In this document: piece after piece, positions 24,216 through 35,700 of the stretch
Layout: each line of letters opens with the position of its first letter
Position numbering within the stretch: the first letter of the stretch is position 1
DNA from: Clavelina lepadiformis
Lineage: Eukaryota > Chordata > Ascidiacea > Aplousobranchia > Clavelinidae
DNA length: 64,000 nucleotides
Assembly: GCF_947623445.1 (NCBI RefSeq)
Contig: NC_135248.1
Location: 12,471,820-12,535,819 of the forward strand
Reading direction: 5' to 3'
Notes under the pieces: generated by a model
What the model was told of the DNA's origin: nothing
What the model saw: only the letters and a program-made list of their open reading frames with translations
Database searches by the model: none
Position numbers and translations under genes: made by a program

Positions 24216-25736
24216 ATGCCAGTCTCATCAATCGCATCCTTTTTGCTGCTATTTTCTATCTTTGGTTTGGTGGCGTCTTGTCGAAACTCTCCAGCTCCCA
24301 GTTCAAACGCAAGATCAGATCTTTCTGATCCTCCTGAGAAAGATGAGGGACTTTGGATGTGAGTACCTTCTTTCTTGGATGAGAACGTGTTATAAGTAAA
24401 GTAGTTTTGAACTGACGTGCAAAGATTTTTAGATATTTAAACGTATTTACGAGTTTCATTAAACACAAATTTGGTTAGGCCTATCCCACCACATTAATTC
24501 ATGAAGAATAGATGTCGATCGGACTATAATTGATAAAAACGCTATAATTTAAAAGTTTTGTCTTTAAATGCTGCTTTCCGTGCAGTGTTTAAGTCGTTCT
24601 ATAGCAGATGAACGCGCTATGTGCTTTAAACAAGTTAACGTTTTGTAATTGAAAAAATAAATTATTTTTTAGCTGTAGTAGGTAGGCCTAGTATACTAAA
24701 TTCATTTGCAGTTAGTTGAGAACAGAAACGAATACGCGAGAACAACATAATTAGCATTTTATTTCACCCTAAACCACGCCCTGGCATCCTATGGTTATTC
24801 GATCGCTAATGAATTATGATGCAATGACCGGAGCAGCGCATTTTGTTAGTCAAAACCTGTAAAAAATGAAAGGGGGTTTACCTATTCTTCTGTAGAATGT
24901 CATGTCTGCAGACTACCGCACGTGCAATGTCGGTAACCTATAAACGCCTGAGCGATTATGACGTGGTGGCAAGGCAACCAGTCAGAGTGACTGATGCTCG
25001 ATCTTTACGTGACGGAATTTTCTTTTATTTTGTCAATTATTTTCGCAGGCAACTCTGTCGCGTGAATCCGTTCAGAGACGCGGAGTACGACAGGATTAAG
25101 AGCTGCGTGGAAAACCAACCCCTATTTGCTGACAATATGGAGATTCGAAATTATACCGATCAGCAAATTCCACAATTTCAGAGAAAATGTGAAAAAGATC
25201 CCAACTACAACCCGAGCGGAAAGCTGATCAGCGAACGCAGCATTAGCCCATGGAAATGGGTGCTCAACATTGACGAAAACAGGTAGGGATGCCCTTTAAG
25301 CTTCAAGCATTCTGTATTTGACTTTGAAAAATGAAGCTTGCCAACACTTTACACTTCAGGCTTCTAAACTTTTTGTAGGATTACGGGTTTTGTAGAAAAA
25401 CTATTCCCCAAAATTCCGTTCCTGCTTTAGGCCGCTGCATAAAAATATATAACTTATAACACAAGAGAGCGTTTGAGGTAAATTCGCTTTGAAGTCTGGT
25501 CTAATTGAAACAGAACTTGTAAAACTTCACCTTCTTTTTTTAGAATTCCTCGGGAAATTTTGCAGGCGGAATGTCTTTGCCATTATTGCCTCGACCCGCG
25601 GACAGGAAGAGAGAACTACAACGTAGACAGTAGTCCTATCAATCTTGAGTATTACGTTCAAAATAACAACGGTGAGCTGGTGTCAGAGGAGATTCCGATT
25701 GGATGCCAGTGTAATTACCAGAGTGACAACTACTGA
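24216..25736 (+). CDS. Interleukin-17 family cytokine
   Basis: The preferred model has three exons, 24216-24358, 25049-25282 and 25544-25736, in phase, giving 189 residues. Residues 1-21 are a clear signal peptide (SIASFLLLFSIFGLVAS) ending before a cysteine. The second half carries the IL-17 fold signature: SERSISPWKW, then IDENRIPREI, then AECLCHYCLDP, and near the end PIGCQCNY. These correspond to the R-S-x-S-P-W, E/A-x-C-x-x-x-x-C and V-G-C-x-C elements of the vertebrate cystine-knot cytokines. It is predicted to be secreted and to act through IL-17 receptors. Ascidian IL-17 genes are known. The acceptor at 24895 is also in phase and would add 51 residues, but that extra stretch includes FFYFVNYF, which looks like a translated polypyrimidine tract. 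An AATAAA lies at 25993, about 260 bases after the stop. Confidence 0.9.
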
Positions 25737-26563
25737 TCATATAAAAACATTGTGTGTTGACTTTTTCCTGAGATTATTATTTCTATTTTGTTTCTATGAT
25801 TCCTCTGTTTACTAAACGTCACACATCCCTTTTCCTGTTTATTTTTTGCCATTGACTGTGGGGAGCGAAACGATTGGAAAGTGGAAAGTGACGTACAAAC
25901 CTAATTAAGCTGTCCTTTTATTAACTGCCAATATTTTTTCCTTTCTAGTGTTATTCTAAAGTGTTTGTTATTCTGTCAAACAGGTTGTTAAAAATAAAAC
26001 TGCCAAAGTGTACTTTTGAAGTTCTGCTTTTTGGTTGTTTTGAAGCAGGCCGTAACGTTCAAAAATACCTTTTCGGTATAAAGATTAGTCATGTATGAAT
26101 ATGTAAGCGAATCAGTGATTATATATTTCTCGTTTTACGTCATTGGAAAACTTTGGTATCGTGTTTTGACTTTCCATATCGCCAGTTGCGTGCAAAGATT
26201 TTACAGAGGAACTCTAAAAATATTTATGAGTCAAAAAACTATTTTTTGTTTCTGACGTCAATTTCAATTTATTCACAATACGTTAAAGAAAATATATAAA
26301 ACAACCAAAGTGTATAAAACAAGCCATACTACATGACTCATCGGTTCGAATTCGAAAAAAGTTCCCATTAAAAAGTGTTTGGCGTAGTTGACAGTGCAGG
26401 TGTTTCCCCGGTGATTCATCCATTGACAAATTTCATTGAACATTGAAAAGTTACAACATTCTCTCCGAAAAACAAAATCCACACTTAACTGAGCTTGGTG
26501 GTGTCGCGTGAATCAGCGAAAAAGAATTTACTACCACGAAAAAAAGATAAACGCTCGAACGAG
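25737..26563. other. Convergent intergenic region
   Basis: Lies between the 3' ends of the plus-strand IL-17 gene and the minus-strand IFT27 gene. AATAAA at 25993 serves the plus strand. A TTTATT at about 26267 could serve the minus strand. No further gene was seen. Confidence 0.55.
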
Positions 26564-29500
26564 TTAGTGCTCCAATAATTGAACCAAGTTGGGGTCGTCT
26601 TGGTGTAGGGTGAAAGCTTTTTCGCTCAAGTGCCGAAACGTGTCATTGACACCGGTGTGTTCCTTCTGCAAACGAAGTTACAGGTGTGTCGGGCGTTTTT
26701 AAACAATTGAAAATATATGGAAAGGAGTGCGCATAAATAACATAAAACAGAATAGAAGGAAATGTTAAATTCACTAAATGAATGTATAACTTGTCTTATG
26801 CGAAAATACAAACAAACTTACCGCAGAGCTTTCAAAATATGTGAGGGAATTGGTCGCAGCAAATATTCGAGCCTCTTCTGTAGTCACTTTTCGCCTTTGT
26901 TCAAGATCAGCTTTATTTCCGATCAAGACACCTAACAATAAAAAAATAATGGAAATAAAAACAAAAAATCAAAATAACGTCACTTGAGTATTCAGCCTTC
27001 GTTCCATATATAAACACATCCGTCGCCTACTACAGACGTATTTAAAAAGACAACCCGTTTCAAAACTTCTTCCAGAAAACGTTTACAAACCTGGTATTGT
27101 CTTATCGGGTTCACAATATTGCTTTAATGATTTCAACCATTTTTGACAACTTGTGAAAGACTTCTTGTTTGTGACATCAAAGACGATGATATACATTCCT
27201 AGCTTTTCCCAATGCACTTCTGTGACGTCTTTGAAAACGTCATGACTGGCGTTATCAAATATGAAAAAGTCCTAGAGAATAAATACAGCAAGTTAGTTCA
27301 AATAGATATGCTACAAACACTCGCCGTGCGTGTATTGCGCTGAAAAATCTCGCCATTCTGCTTGCCACAAAAATTACGCAACAGATTCGAGGATTTCACA
27401 ATTCGTATGAACGTAGCCTATGCCAATAAAAGCAATATCGAAACGTGAATTACATCTACCTGACTCAGGTATCTGGATCAAGCAGAACACTACGAATAGA
27501 ATGCCTCTTGTAAGCAGAGGTGATTGTGTAATAATTACGAAATAATTGGGCAACACTAGCGTAACTTGATCGAAAGTTTTCTATTTATTGTAATCATAGG
27601 TGGGCAGTACCGCGGTACTTTAATACCGAATTACTGTACCGCGGTACTTTTGAAAAAAAGTACCGAATCTCTGTACGGAATTACTTTCTTGAAGAAATTT
27701 CAGTCGAACCCGGTACTTTTCACGTGATTATTTCAAAATTTTAACAACTATGTTTTCAAAATTACATACCAATTTTAGCATCTTTTTTAATCTAGAAATG
27801 TCAAGTCAAATTGCAAGCGAGTAACGTCACATATGTGTTGACCTGGAGTAACTTTTACCGTGGGCATAATAGTAGCAAACATTGCCTTTGCAGCAGCATC
27901 TTTCACACAAAAAGTACCGGTACCGAACTACATTTTTAAAGTGGTACCGAGTACCGGAACCATCGGTACATTTTTTGCCAAGTACCGGTACCTTTATCGA
28001 CGGTACTTTCAAAGTACCGACTGCCCATCTCTGCTTGTAAGAGACAAGAACTAGGTATTCTTTAGACCTTTCTAAGTGCATAACAGCAATATCTTGCGAG
28101 TCCAACTTTACTAACAGTTGGTGTATGTATTCTGAACTGCTGGTAAATTCCAAGATACAGCTCACTGAGTTCGGTATTGGCGCTGACCTGGTATATTACC
28201 GATGATTGTGAAAAGACGCAGACGCTTCCCTAGTTTATGTACTGTTACCAGTGACACTTCTATGCTGCAAATAACATCACCTGCAAGCTGCAACTATTCG
28301 CCTACCTGCGTGGTTGTATTCCATCCAAAACGCATTTATTAACCTACCACTACTACCATACATGCTTCAAATACTAGTCATCGAGTATGTACATCTCACA
28401 TTGTGACGTCACATCATCATAGTTAGCGGCAAATTTGTGGAACATTTTCGACAATAATTGCTTAACCACGAAATGACTCTTTGTCAAATATAAAGCTGAC
28501 TTTGTATTTGCACTTGCTCCTCACTTTGAAGATCGCACAACTTTTATAAAAGTTGTGCATCTGAATTAAAGATTCTACCATTTGTAAATTTAGCAACGAA
28601 TTAAAAATTTGCACGTTTATCCCTGTGAGTCAACCTAAAATAGGATAACATTGAAGTAAAATCAAAAAGAACATTAAGCTTAAATGTAAGACTCCAGCTA
28701 AATATCATGCATGCACATATTTCAATGTCATCTCTAAAATCTGACCACGGATTTGCTGTTGTCGTTATCCAAAGAAAAGATTTTGTTGCAAACTTCTGTT
28801 CCAAGTGTCTATAAAAATATATTGAAAACTCAGTGAAAGTCATCAATGATGAATAGATGCATCGTCTATACCTACCATATTGTAAATCTTTGAAAAAGCG
28901 GTTCCATCACTCAGAAAAGACTGGATCAAAGCAGTTTTACCCACTGCTGAATCTCCTGGAAAAAACAAGTGGATATGATGATTTATGAATGAATATCAGA
29001 AATGGAGATATATTAGTGCAATTGGTTTCTAACATATTAACTTGATATAAGAACCTCCAATCGATAGATCTGGCCTTTATCTGGCAAGTATGCTCAATAC
29101 GCTAAAATTCGCACAATCTAGCATGTCCAGTCCTACGGGATACGACATTCGTGTGCAGTGGCATAAGAGCACTTACTAGAAGATTGTGAAAATTTATCAT
29201 TTTTTGTGACATTTATTTTAGTCGGTGCAGGTAAGGGTACCAATGCTACATCACCTGTTTGACATATGCCACGAGGTGAATAACATATTCCTGAGCGCGA
29301 AAATTTGCTATAGATTTTCTTGAGCAAACTGAAACTTGCCTGAATAAACTGGTAAAAACCCATAGTGGTAATGTTGAAACATTATAAGAGCAACAAACAA
29401 AATATATCAATCCTCTGTCATCACAATGCATATACTGTACCAAGTAAAAGTATATACACATATCAAACCAACTGACCCTACTCTTGTCCTCAAGGTGGCG

Positions 29501-29574
29501 GTGTTTACAGTTTAAGACTACTTTAAATCACTCTACTTACCAACAACAATACATTTCACAGGTATGACAACCAT
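26564..29574 (-). CDS. IFT27: Intraflagellar transport protein 27 (RABL4-type GTPase)
   Basis: Five exons were located: 29574-29541, 28955-28876, 27271-27091, 26931-26822 and 26665-26564. The start MVVIPVKCIVVGDSAVGKT gives the first beta strand and the P loop. Next come SDGTAFSKIYNM, DFFIFDNASHD and VHWEKLGMYIIVFDVTN, then NKADL (G4) and FESSA (G5). The end is VQLLEH. The MVK-x-x-x-KC start, the SDG-x-x-F-x-K-x-Y stretch and the W-x-K-L helix match IFT27 rather than ordinary Rabs, and there is no prenyl cysteine. IFT27 pairs with IFT25 in the IFT-B complex of cilia. One short phase-0 exon encoding switch I and beta 2 (about 20-25 residues) is expected between 28876 and 27271 and was not found by eye. 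The DxxG motif reads DNAS. A hAT-type element occupies the same intron. Confidence 0.85.
27595..28033. mobile_element. Non-autonomous hAT-type element rich in GTACCG motifs
   Basis: A 439-base element. The end CATAGGTGGGCAGT is matched in reverse complement by the other end (CAGAGATGGGCAGT when read inward), 12 of 14 positions. The flanking octamers are ATTGTAAT and CTTGTAAG, identical over the middle six bases, so they are probably a decayed 8-base duplication. The interior holds more than ten GTACCG/CGGTAC motifs, several fused into GTACCGCGGTAC. There is no coding capacity. It lies in an intron of IFT27. Confidence 0.8.
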
Positions 29575-29955
29575 TGTATCGTGGAGTTTATGAGAAACCA
29601 GTATTACTTCTGCAGAGGCCCTACAGTCTGACAATGGTATTGTAAAGTCTTCTTAAACTTCTAAAACAAAAGTAAATAACAACCCAGCCTATACAATCTG
29701 CAAAAATTTTATCTTAAAAAAGAGATAATGGAAGTCAAAAATATCAAAGTTTCCCTAGATCTAAGGAGGTTTTGATAAGACTTAATTTCATAATACACAA
29801 TCACTGTCTAACCTTTACAACTACATAAGATAGATACTTTTAATTCTTGAACAGAAACCAGTCAAAAGACTTGGCCTATAGCCTAGATAGGTCAAACTTC
29901 TTATATCACCCAGGTCAAACTTTTATTATCATTTCAAAGCTAGTATGGTATAGTA

Positions 29956-30442
29956 CAGGGGTGGCCAGACCTGCTTCATGCTCGAGCCGCATATAACAAA
30001 TTCCAGTTTTAAAAGAGCCACAACACAAACAAAATAAAAAACACGAATTTACTCATTCACAAAGAAGTGTAGCTATTTATTAACATTAGTGCTGCGTGGT
30101 GATACTATGAGTCTCCACCTGGGCTTCACCAACTCTTTTTGCAATTATTAGTATAACCGTAACCAAGACTCCCTGATGTACAGCTTCAATTTGACAGCTT
30201 ACTTAACTTCAGTGTACAAGTTAGCACACTTCTGTACAATAATCTACTTTTTGGAGTGTAATTTGATTATTACTAACAATGAGTCCATTGCTAATACGTG
30301 TGATAGAACGCATTGTTTCATAATCTGATCAAACAACCGGGAAAATGCATGTCTAATTCAACAATGCTAATTCGTTAAAGAGCCGCAATCAAAGGTTCAA
30401 AGAGCCGCATGCGGCTCGAGAGCCACAGTTTGGCCACCCCTG
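29956..30442 (+). mobile_element. Non-autonomous hAT element, GTATAGTA target duplication
   Basis: A 487-base element. The left end is CAGGGGTGGCCAGACC; the right end GTTTGGCCACCCCTG is its inverted repeat with one mismatch over 15 bases. A perfect 8-base duplication GTATAGTA flanks it (29948-29955 and 30443-30450). Subterminal GAGCCGCAT and ATGCGGCTCGAGAGCC motifs resemble those of the element at 19633-19911, so the two are related hAT derivatives. No coding capacity. Confidence 0.9.
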
Positions 30443-31985
30443 GTATAGTATGACAATCTTTATTCTCGGTCTTTCCGGTATGATATGTGCAAACAGCTAC
30501 CGGTAAGCCTAAATCTGTAAGTTGCGTTAAAACTAAACTTGGTAAGGAATATCCATAACTTTTTTGATTGGGTGCCACTGGCATCACTGAGTGCCCCTGG
30601 CATCTGGCCCATTGGCATCCATGAGTCAGTAAAAACTGAGTGCCCCATGAAAACATAGGATGCTCAACTTCGTGTTCTCAATTCGATGCCTCAACTGGGT
30701 CTATAAACAATGCGCATAAATACAGTTCAAAACAATTAACTCTTTGTGTGTTATCTCTAAACTGATAACGCATGCAGTCATTACTTTAGGCTAGGGCTAT
30801 AGGTGTTACTTGATATAAGATAGCGTACTACCTAACTAGCAGGCCTAGACACCATTTTCTAAAAATTATCCCCAAGATCTTCATTTATTTATTTATTCTT
30901 TTTTCGTCATTGGCTCAGCAAAAATAAGAAACAGCGCTAGTTAATAATAATATTATGCGATAATAGATAAAGTCTAAGTGTATCAACTTGCTGGTGACAA
31001 CTGGCACGGTCACTACATCTATGAAACACAGAGATTATCTTTACACAACAATTATATACAGTCTAGTTCTTCTTGCTTCATTCTCGGTCAATTCTGCAAT
31101 AGCTAGGTTTCTAAAGGACAATATTTTCTGTAAAGGCTTCATAATTTTGTGTTATCTTTCAACGGTGAGCAATCCACAGAAGAAACAGTGAATAATTGCA
31201 AAATCAAGATAACCATCAAGTGCCATTGGTTTGCAATCACACTGCATGAATGTATATAAAACATCAAACAACTGAATAAAGCAACTGGTTTTTGATGTGA
31301 TTGCAAAAGCTGTAAGCCTATAGTCATACAAAAAAAACAGGTTCCCAGTGGGCACTCATTCAGCTGACATTCTGGTGCCCAAGCAGAACTCTGGTTGCCA
31401 TGGACCTTAGCACCGGTTAAAGTTGCATGCTGTGGTTTAAAGCCAGCCTACAGGTGTATACCAGTAGATTGGAAGGCCTATATATACGGTAGCTTGTTTT
31501 CTTGCCATGGTGTCGTTAAATTTCGACTGCTTATTTTAATATTATCCGCTTCTATGCATGAAAATTTTAGACAGAAAACGCTCTGTTAACTGTACAGTAA
31601 TCGCGTCCGCCGTCCGGCACCAGTACTCATATTTTAGAACGCATCCAAATCTTATGTAGGCCACTATAGCCTAGGCCTAGTCAGTACTCACTTTGAGTGA
31701 AATGTTTACCGTTTTCATAACTACACTTTTTAAAAATAAACTAAATGATAAGTAGGGATATTTGTTACAAACGATTTTTTTAAAGATAACTTTTCAACTT
31801 AAGTATAAAACTATAAAATTATAATTTTATTAATTTATATTAAGCTAGTTTATAGTTTAAAAAATTGAACACAAAATTATAATTGTGTTATTTACTTATT
31901 ACATTTAAATTTGTGCAATAATAGCTTTACTCTCATGCAATCTAAATAACCGCTTGAAACAAAAAAATATTCAAGGAATCACTAT

Positions 31986-32052
31986 CATAGACATCGGAAA
32001 TGAAAACACTGTTTACTGTGTTTACATTGTGTTTATATTTCCGATGTCTATG
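31986..32052. repeat. 67-base inverted-repeat element
   Basis: The 16-base arms CATAGACATCGGAAAT and ATTTCCGATGTCTATG are perfect reverse complements around a 35-base centre. The arm begins with the same CATAGACA as the palindrome at 39610-39651. No convincing target-site duplication is seen. It is probably a miniature foldback transposon. Confidence 0.7.
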
Positions 32053-32779
32053 TCCAATTTATTTAGGAATTTTAACAAAGTATATCTTAAGTAGCCTATA
32101 TTTGTTTTCTGAGAGCTTTGACAGACGTCAAACTTACAGCTTATAACGGTCGGCGAATACCCTCGCTTAGAATGTTTTATGAGCTTTTACAATTGGATTG
32201 TTGCAGTATTGTGTTTGTGTCACCAATTTATTATTCAGGTGTGCTTCAAGTTTGTTGTACAAAGTTCCACGCGTCCTCAGCTGATTGGTAGTTTAATTTT
32301 GAAACGCATGACGTAGGTATTTTCAGCAGATATCACAAAAATGCTTTTTCCACGATACCCGCGTGAGGAAAGCACCGTGCCTTTACATTTCTGCTCAAAG
32401 AAATTTGTACGAACATGCCGGGTTTTGTATTAGTTAAAGACGACTTGTACCATGTTCAGTAGTTATTAGTATATTAACTGTTTTGAACCTTTAAGTCAGG
32501 GATTATTGTTATCGATCGGTTGTGGTTACGGTTGGTAGAATATGACCCCTAACACAAACACATCTCATCTATTCATTCATCCGTGCAATAGCTTCGCAAG
32601 TTGAAATTTGCTTCATGCAAGGCAGTTTATAGGTAATGTACTGTACTGTCAAATATGATGTCCGAAACAAAGCCAAAGGCTTGTGCAATAGTTAGCGCGA
32701 CTTTGTTTTAATGTGACTTTTACGCGGTTATTCAGGTTAAGGTTTAATAAAGCTCCAGATCGGATTAGGATTAACCGTC

Positions 32780-35700
32780 ATGGACGTTTCTGCCAGAACA
32801 TTTTCCGCTATTGATTACGTGGTGTTTGGATGCATGTTGCTCATTTCTACAGCAATCGGCATATATTATATGATCAAGGACAGGAAAAAGCAGACTACTG
32901 AGGAATACTTGCTAGGCGGACGGTAAGGCAATTTTTTCCATCCTTTCTCTGCATGCATATTTAGATTGGTTGTAGTTAAAAATCTTAGTCAGTAAAGCGT
33001 TATCTTATTACACTGATAAACAAGATTTTATTTTGAGGCATTACAAAACGAGGTACATTAACGAAGATATTAATATTTTGTCGAAATACATGTTAAACAG
33101 CAAGATAAATTTGGGGCAGTTCACTAAAAACTTTCATTGCAATAATGACATCTAGTACAGTAAACACAAGAAATAATGCAAGAAACAATGTTTTAATACA
33201 ATAAATTTGCTTTGGTGTTGGTTAAAAATTCAAACACTTCTCTCCGTTGAGTCGTGCGCAACGATTCACTGAGGCTTCATACTGTAATTGGTGACAGGCA
33301 ACGACCCTAGCTTCGATAATGAAACCGTTTACAGGATTATTTTCTTATTTTTGCATCATTCAACAGTTTTGTGTACAGATCCATCAAATCCTGCCAACAG
33401 TTTCAGAGTCCGCTGCTTTGATCAGAGCATCAAACTGGGACATACACTTCAACATTCGTACTGTTTTTATTTGCTTTTGTCCTGTGCTGAATATTATGTG
33501 GATATTGTGTTGTAAATGATACTCTGACTCCAAACGATGAAAACAAACTGTGTTAAGTTCATAACTTCTTGTTGATTGTATAATATCGCAAGTAGATTTA
33601 TTGATGTTGTGTTAGTGCAGGGTGCATGATAAAACGTAAAAGCGTAGTGACATTACATAAACTACAGTAAGATCTTTTTATTTGCTCTGAACGCGCGCAT
33701 AAATCACTTGCACGTTTTCGTCGGTTTTTATCACGCCAACCACGTACTGATGCTCTGCGACAAAAATACCTCCACCGGCGTGAATTAATTTGGAAATGTA
33801 TATGTTTGTGCAGATCCATGAGTTCATATCCTGTGGCTTTCTCTTTATCGGTTAGTTTCATGTCCGGCGTTTTGATTCTAGGAACAACGGCTGAGGTTTA
33901 CAGATATGGAACTGTCTATGTCTGGTAAGTAAGATTAATTCTTCAGGTGTTTGGTGCCCATAGGTGTAACGTTAACTTTTATCAGCCGTGACCGACCGTG
34001 AAAGCCACGGCAAACCTATATCTAAACAAGGGCATGGTGAGGCGCGAAAAGCACAGTCGCACATGTATACAAAGCATCATGGGAAACATATATTGGTTCA
34101 ACATTTTTCGGAGGTTTTATAAATTTGGAAAATGTTTTAGTTTCGTCATTGTGCTAAAACAAAAACATACATAGTTGAGGCCAAAAGGATGCCTACTTGA
34201 AACTCTGTAACCTTATTAAATCTTCGCACACCCGCCTGTAATCTTATTCCTATATTCCTCTGACTTTGACATGTCGTGCTAAGCAACTCAACATATGCAT
34301 TGGGTGATCGTAATTCATAGAAATATGTTTTGCAGGTTATTAGTAGCTTATGTGGTGATGGCTGTAATAACTGCTGAAATTTATATTCCCACGTTTTATC
34401 GCATGAAACTGGCCAGCGTGTATGAGGTGAGCAATATGAGGCCATCTTCAATGCGCTTAAATTAATTTAGATACATTAGCTAGTCTATTGTGTATAGGCT
34501 TTGCTTCAAGTGTGAATAATTTGTTATTGGTACATACATCGAGTATATCCATTTCTATAACCGCTGTGTAGTTAAGAAGTTAAAAATAAGAAATAAGAAG
34601 TTAAACTTTAGAGTTAAACTTTAAACTTAAACTTTAGAGTTAAAATAAGAAGTTAAACTTTAGAGAGCCAAACTATATATCTTCTTTTTTATTTTACGAG
34701 TATGTTGGTGTATCACTTGTTTGGCGTCTTTCGTTCTTAGTATCTTGAAAAACGCTTCAGCAGAACCATCAGGATCCAAGGCACCATACTTTACATGCTC
34801 CATACCATTCCATACATAGGAATTGTCATATACGCACCTGCCCTGGCGGTGAACGCAGGTAAAGGCTGCATGATAATAATGAACGTAATCAATGTTGTGT
34901 TTGCATTTACTTAATTTCTCATTTTTTTCATTTTGCCCTTTCGATTTATCGTTTTTTTTATAACAATTGATCTTATCACGTTTCCAAAGCAACCAACAAA
35001 TTTGAATATAGGCTATAGCTGGTATATTTGACATGCAGCAGTATGTGCACCTCTATGTTGCATTTGTAATGAGTCAAACCAGTAGTTTGGCAATCAACCC
35101 TCAGAAACGTTTGTATAACACAATCCTCAACCGATATTATTTTCATAGTTACAGGTTTAGATATATGGTCGGCCGCTGTTTCAACTGGGGTCATTTGCAT
35201 CATCTACAGCAGTATGGTAATATACACGTCGTTTTATTATATAGGATTCTGGTTGTTTTTCTGTAAAAATCTATAGGCCTACGCACCACAGCTCTTACGT
35301 TGTAAAGGTCTAATACTCTAATCTAAAGTCTAATCTATAGGCTATAGGCCTTAGGTTAGCACTTAGCGGTATAAACTGCAAATTACTAAAGGTATTTCTA
35401 GCTGCAATCGTTTACTGCAAATATCTTTCCCATTCACATCAGCTTTGGCGATTGAATATTTTGAACTATGTTTCTTCAAGGGCGGACTGAAAGCAGTCAT
35501 ATGGACTGACGCCTTCCAAGCCGTCATCATGCTGGTCGGGTTCTTCAGCATTTTGATAAGAGGTTCGATTCTATTGGGAGGCATTGGAAAAATCTGGGAA
35601 AATTGCTTGGACGGAGAAAGGATAGAACTTTGGCGGTAGATCCAATAAACACGAAAGATGTTTATAGTTTTACGTTCTAACTGCGTATTTAAGGGTCACC

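Larger units (their letters stand above)
29575..32779. other. Divergent intergenic region between IFT27 and the SLC5 gene
   Basis: Both genes are transcribed away from this 3.2-kb stretch, so it holds both promoters. It contains a hAT element at 29956-30442 and an inverted-repeat structure at 31986-32052. Very AT-rich sequence lies around 31730-31960. Only short open frames without domains are present. Confidence 0.6.

Noticed and set aside
24896-25048. Extension of IL-17 exon 2 to the acceptor at 24895
   Set aside because: In phase but unlike any IL-17, and its last residues translate a polypyrimidine tract ending TTTTCGCAG; kept only as an alternative.
28050-28165. Candidate switch-I exon of IFT27 (VKLDSQDIAV region)
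   Set aside because: Splice phase does not match the flanking exons, and the conserved T-x-G of switch I is missing.
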